This document shows, piece by piece, positions 5,257 to 5,819 of a stretch of DNA of 5,819 nucleotides. A program made the position numbers and the translations under genes. Every line of letters begins with the position of its first letter. Positions within the stretch are counted from its first letter, which is position 1. Source of the stretch: an uncultured Eubacteriales bacterium. Its GTDB lineage: Bacteria > Bacillota > Clostridia > Oscillospirales > Oscillospiraceae. Below the pieces are notes generated by a model. The model did no database searches and had not been told where the DNA came from. It saw only the letters and a list, made by a program, of their open reading frames with translations. Location of the stretch: the NCBI GenBank assembly GCA_900550705.1, contig URTG01000111.1:1-5819 (forward strand), in the 5' to 3' direction.

Positions 5257-5285
5257 TTGACACCCGGCCACCATCGTACTATAAT
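5257..5285 (+). promoter_or_regulatory. Perfect-consensus sigma-A promoter of rplM
   Basis: TTGACA (5257-5262) and TATAAT (5280-5285) both match the consensus at every base and are 17 bp apart, the ideal spacing. This is as expected for a heavily expressed ribosomal protein gene. Transcription should begin at about 5291-5292, some 95 nt before the start codon. Confidence 0.95.
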
Positions 5286-5291
5286 ACAAAA

Positions 5292-5317
5292 CGCTCCGAT
5301 TGTACAGCGTCGGGGCG
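5292..5317 (+). promoter_or_regulatory. Leader hairpin of the rplM transcript, candidate L13 autoregulatory element
   Basis: CGCTCCGA (5292-5299) pairs with TCGGGGCG (5310-5317, one G-U) to form an 8-bp stem with a 10-nt loop, right at the predicted transcript 5' end. An alternative pairing of AGCG (5307) with CGCT (5316) competes with it. Ribosomal protein L13 leader RNAs are known upstream of rplM-rpsI in Firmicutes. Position and shape fit, but I cannot confirm the family match by eye. Confidence 0.45.
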
Positions 5318-5363
5318 CTATGTTTGTATCAGCGACCAGAATTGGTTGAGATAAAAGTAAAGT

Positions 5364-5388
5364 ATAGGAAAATGGAGGTTTCACCTAT
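5364..5388 (+). promoter_or_regulatory. rplM ribosome binding site with alternative hairpins
   Basis: TGGAGGT (5373-5379) lies 7 nt before the ATG at 5387, which fixes that start. AGGT (5376-5379) can pair with ACCT (5383-5386) across three bases and hide the Shine-Dalgarno. Alternatively ATAGG (5364-5368) can pair with CCTAT (5384-5388) and hide the start codon. The two pairings exclude each other. Confidence 0.5.
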
Positions 5389-5818
5389 GTCCACGTTTAT
5401 GGCAAACAAGGGGAACATCGTGCGTAAGTGGTATGTCCTGGACGCCGCCGGCAAGCCCCTGGGCAAGACCGCGGCCCTGGCTGCCGACCTGCTGCGCGGC
5501 AAGCGCAAGCCCGAGTACACTCCCCACGCTGACTGCGGTGACTTTGTCATCGTCATCAACGCTGAGAAGGCCGTTCTGACCGGCAAGAAGCTGGATCAGA
5601 AGTTCTATCGTACCCACTCCGGCTGGGTGGGCGGCCTGAAAGAGGTCAAGTACCGCACCCTGATGCAGAGCAAGCCTGAGCTGGCCATGAAGCTGGCCGT
5701 TCGCGGCATGATGCCCCGCAACGTCATCACCAAGGACTCCCTGTCTCGTCTGCACATCTACCGCGGCGGCGAGCATGAGCACGCCGCCCAGAAGCCCGAA
5801 GTCTGGGCCGCCGAGTAA
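5387..5818 (+). CDS. rplM: 50S ribosomal protein L13
   Basis: The product, 143 residues, is an early-assembling protein of the large ribosomal subunit that binds 23S rRNA. Family landmarks run the full length: KWYVLDAAGKPLGKTAALAA at 14-33, LLRGKRKPEYTPHADCGDFV at 35-54, INAEKAVLTGKKLDQKFYRT, and the C-terminal signature VRGMMPRN followed by LHIYRGGEHEHAAQKPE (122-138). Length is as usual for bacterial L13 (about 142-149), and the gene is complete with its stop one base before the window edge. The ATG at 5387 is chosen over an in-frame TTG at 5300 because it has a strong ribosome site, and because translation from 5300 would run through the leader hairpin. The consensus promoter and structured leader suggest high expression and possible feedback by a ribosomal protein. 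rpsI (S9) usually follows directly, but would lie outside the window. Confidence 0.98.
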   Translation: MSTFMANKGNIVRKWYVLDAAGKPLGKTAALAADLLRGKRKPEYTPHADCGDFVIVINAEKAVLTGKKLDQKFYRTHSGWVGGLKEVKYRTLMQSKPELAMKLAVRGMMPRNVITKDSLSRLHIYRGGEHEHAAQKPEVWAAE

Positions 5819-5819
5819 G

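Noticed and set aside
5300..5386. An in-frame TTG start extending L13 by 29 residues
   Set aside because: It has no ribosome site, would translate through the leader hairpin, and L13 normally begins near the ATG at 5387, which has a strong GGAGG.

Overview
The window reads as a chromosomal housekeeping segment from a GC-rich, butyrate-type Firmicute, most likely an Oscillospiraceae/Ruminococcaceae gut bacterium (Flavonifractor, Intestinimonas or Lawsonibacter-like). That placement is inferred from four things: a clostridial 3-hydroxybutyryl-CoA dehydrogenase, strong G/C bias at third codon positions, AAGGAGG-type ribosome binding sites, and protein sequences of clostridial flavour. No mobile element, CRISPR array, rRNA or tRNA gene was seen.

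Layout. Bases 1-123 hold the end of a spacer and a strong intrinsic terminator. Three minus-strand genes follow: hbd (124-1023), greA (1242-1745, GTG start) and ahcY (1855-3093). A 211-bp divergent spacer with two opposed promoters separates ahcY from a plus-strand membrane protein (3305-4165), a rhomboid-fold protein without recognisable catalytic residues and with a C-terminal Cys/His-rich, zinc-ribbon-like tail. Five bases after its stop lies a 44-codon remnant of an XRE-type helix-turn-helix gene (4170-4304), then a shared bidirectional terminator (4332-4365). A TtcA-like tRNA thiolation enzyme on the minus strand (4370-5110) converges on that terminator. A second divergent spacer (5111-5386) separates it from rplM (ribosomal protein L13, 5387-5818), which has a perfect-consensus sigma-A promoter and a leader with several possible RNA structures. 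rpsI (S9) would be expected just beyond the right edge.

The genes do not form one pathway. hbd serves the butyryl-CoA branch, ahcY detoxifies S-adenosylhomocysteine, greA rescues backtracked RNA polymerase, the TtcA-like enzyme thiolates tRNA, and rplM builds the 50S subunit. hbd, the rhomboid-like gene and the ttcA-like gene look like single-gene units. ahcY and greA may be cotranscribed, because no clear promoter or strong terminator lies between them.

Most worth a second look are the rhomboid-like pseudoprotease with its metal-binding-like tail, the decayed HTH gene behind it, and the rplM leader, where two mutually exclusive small hairpins cover either the Shine-Dalgarno or the start codon. 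I see no clearly new multi-gene system here.
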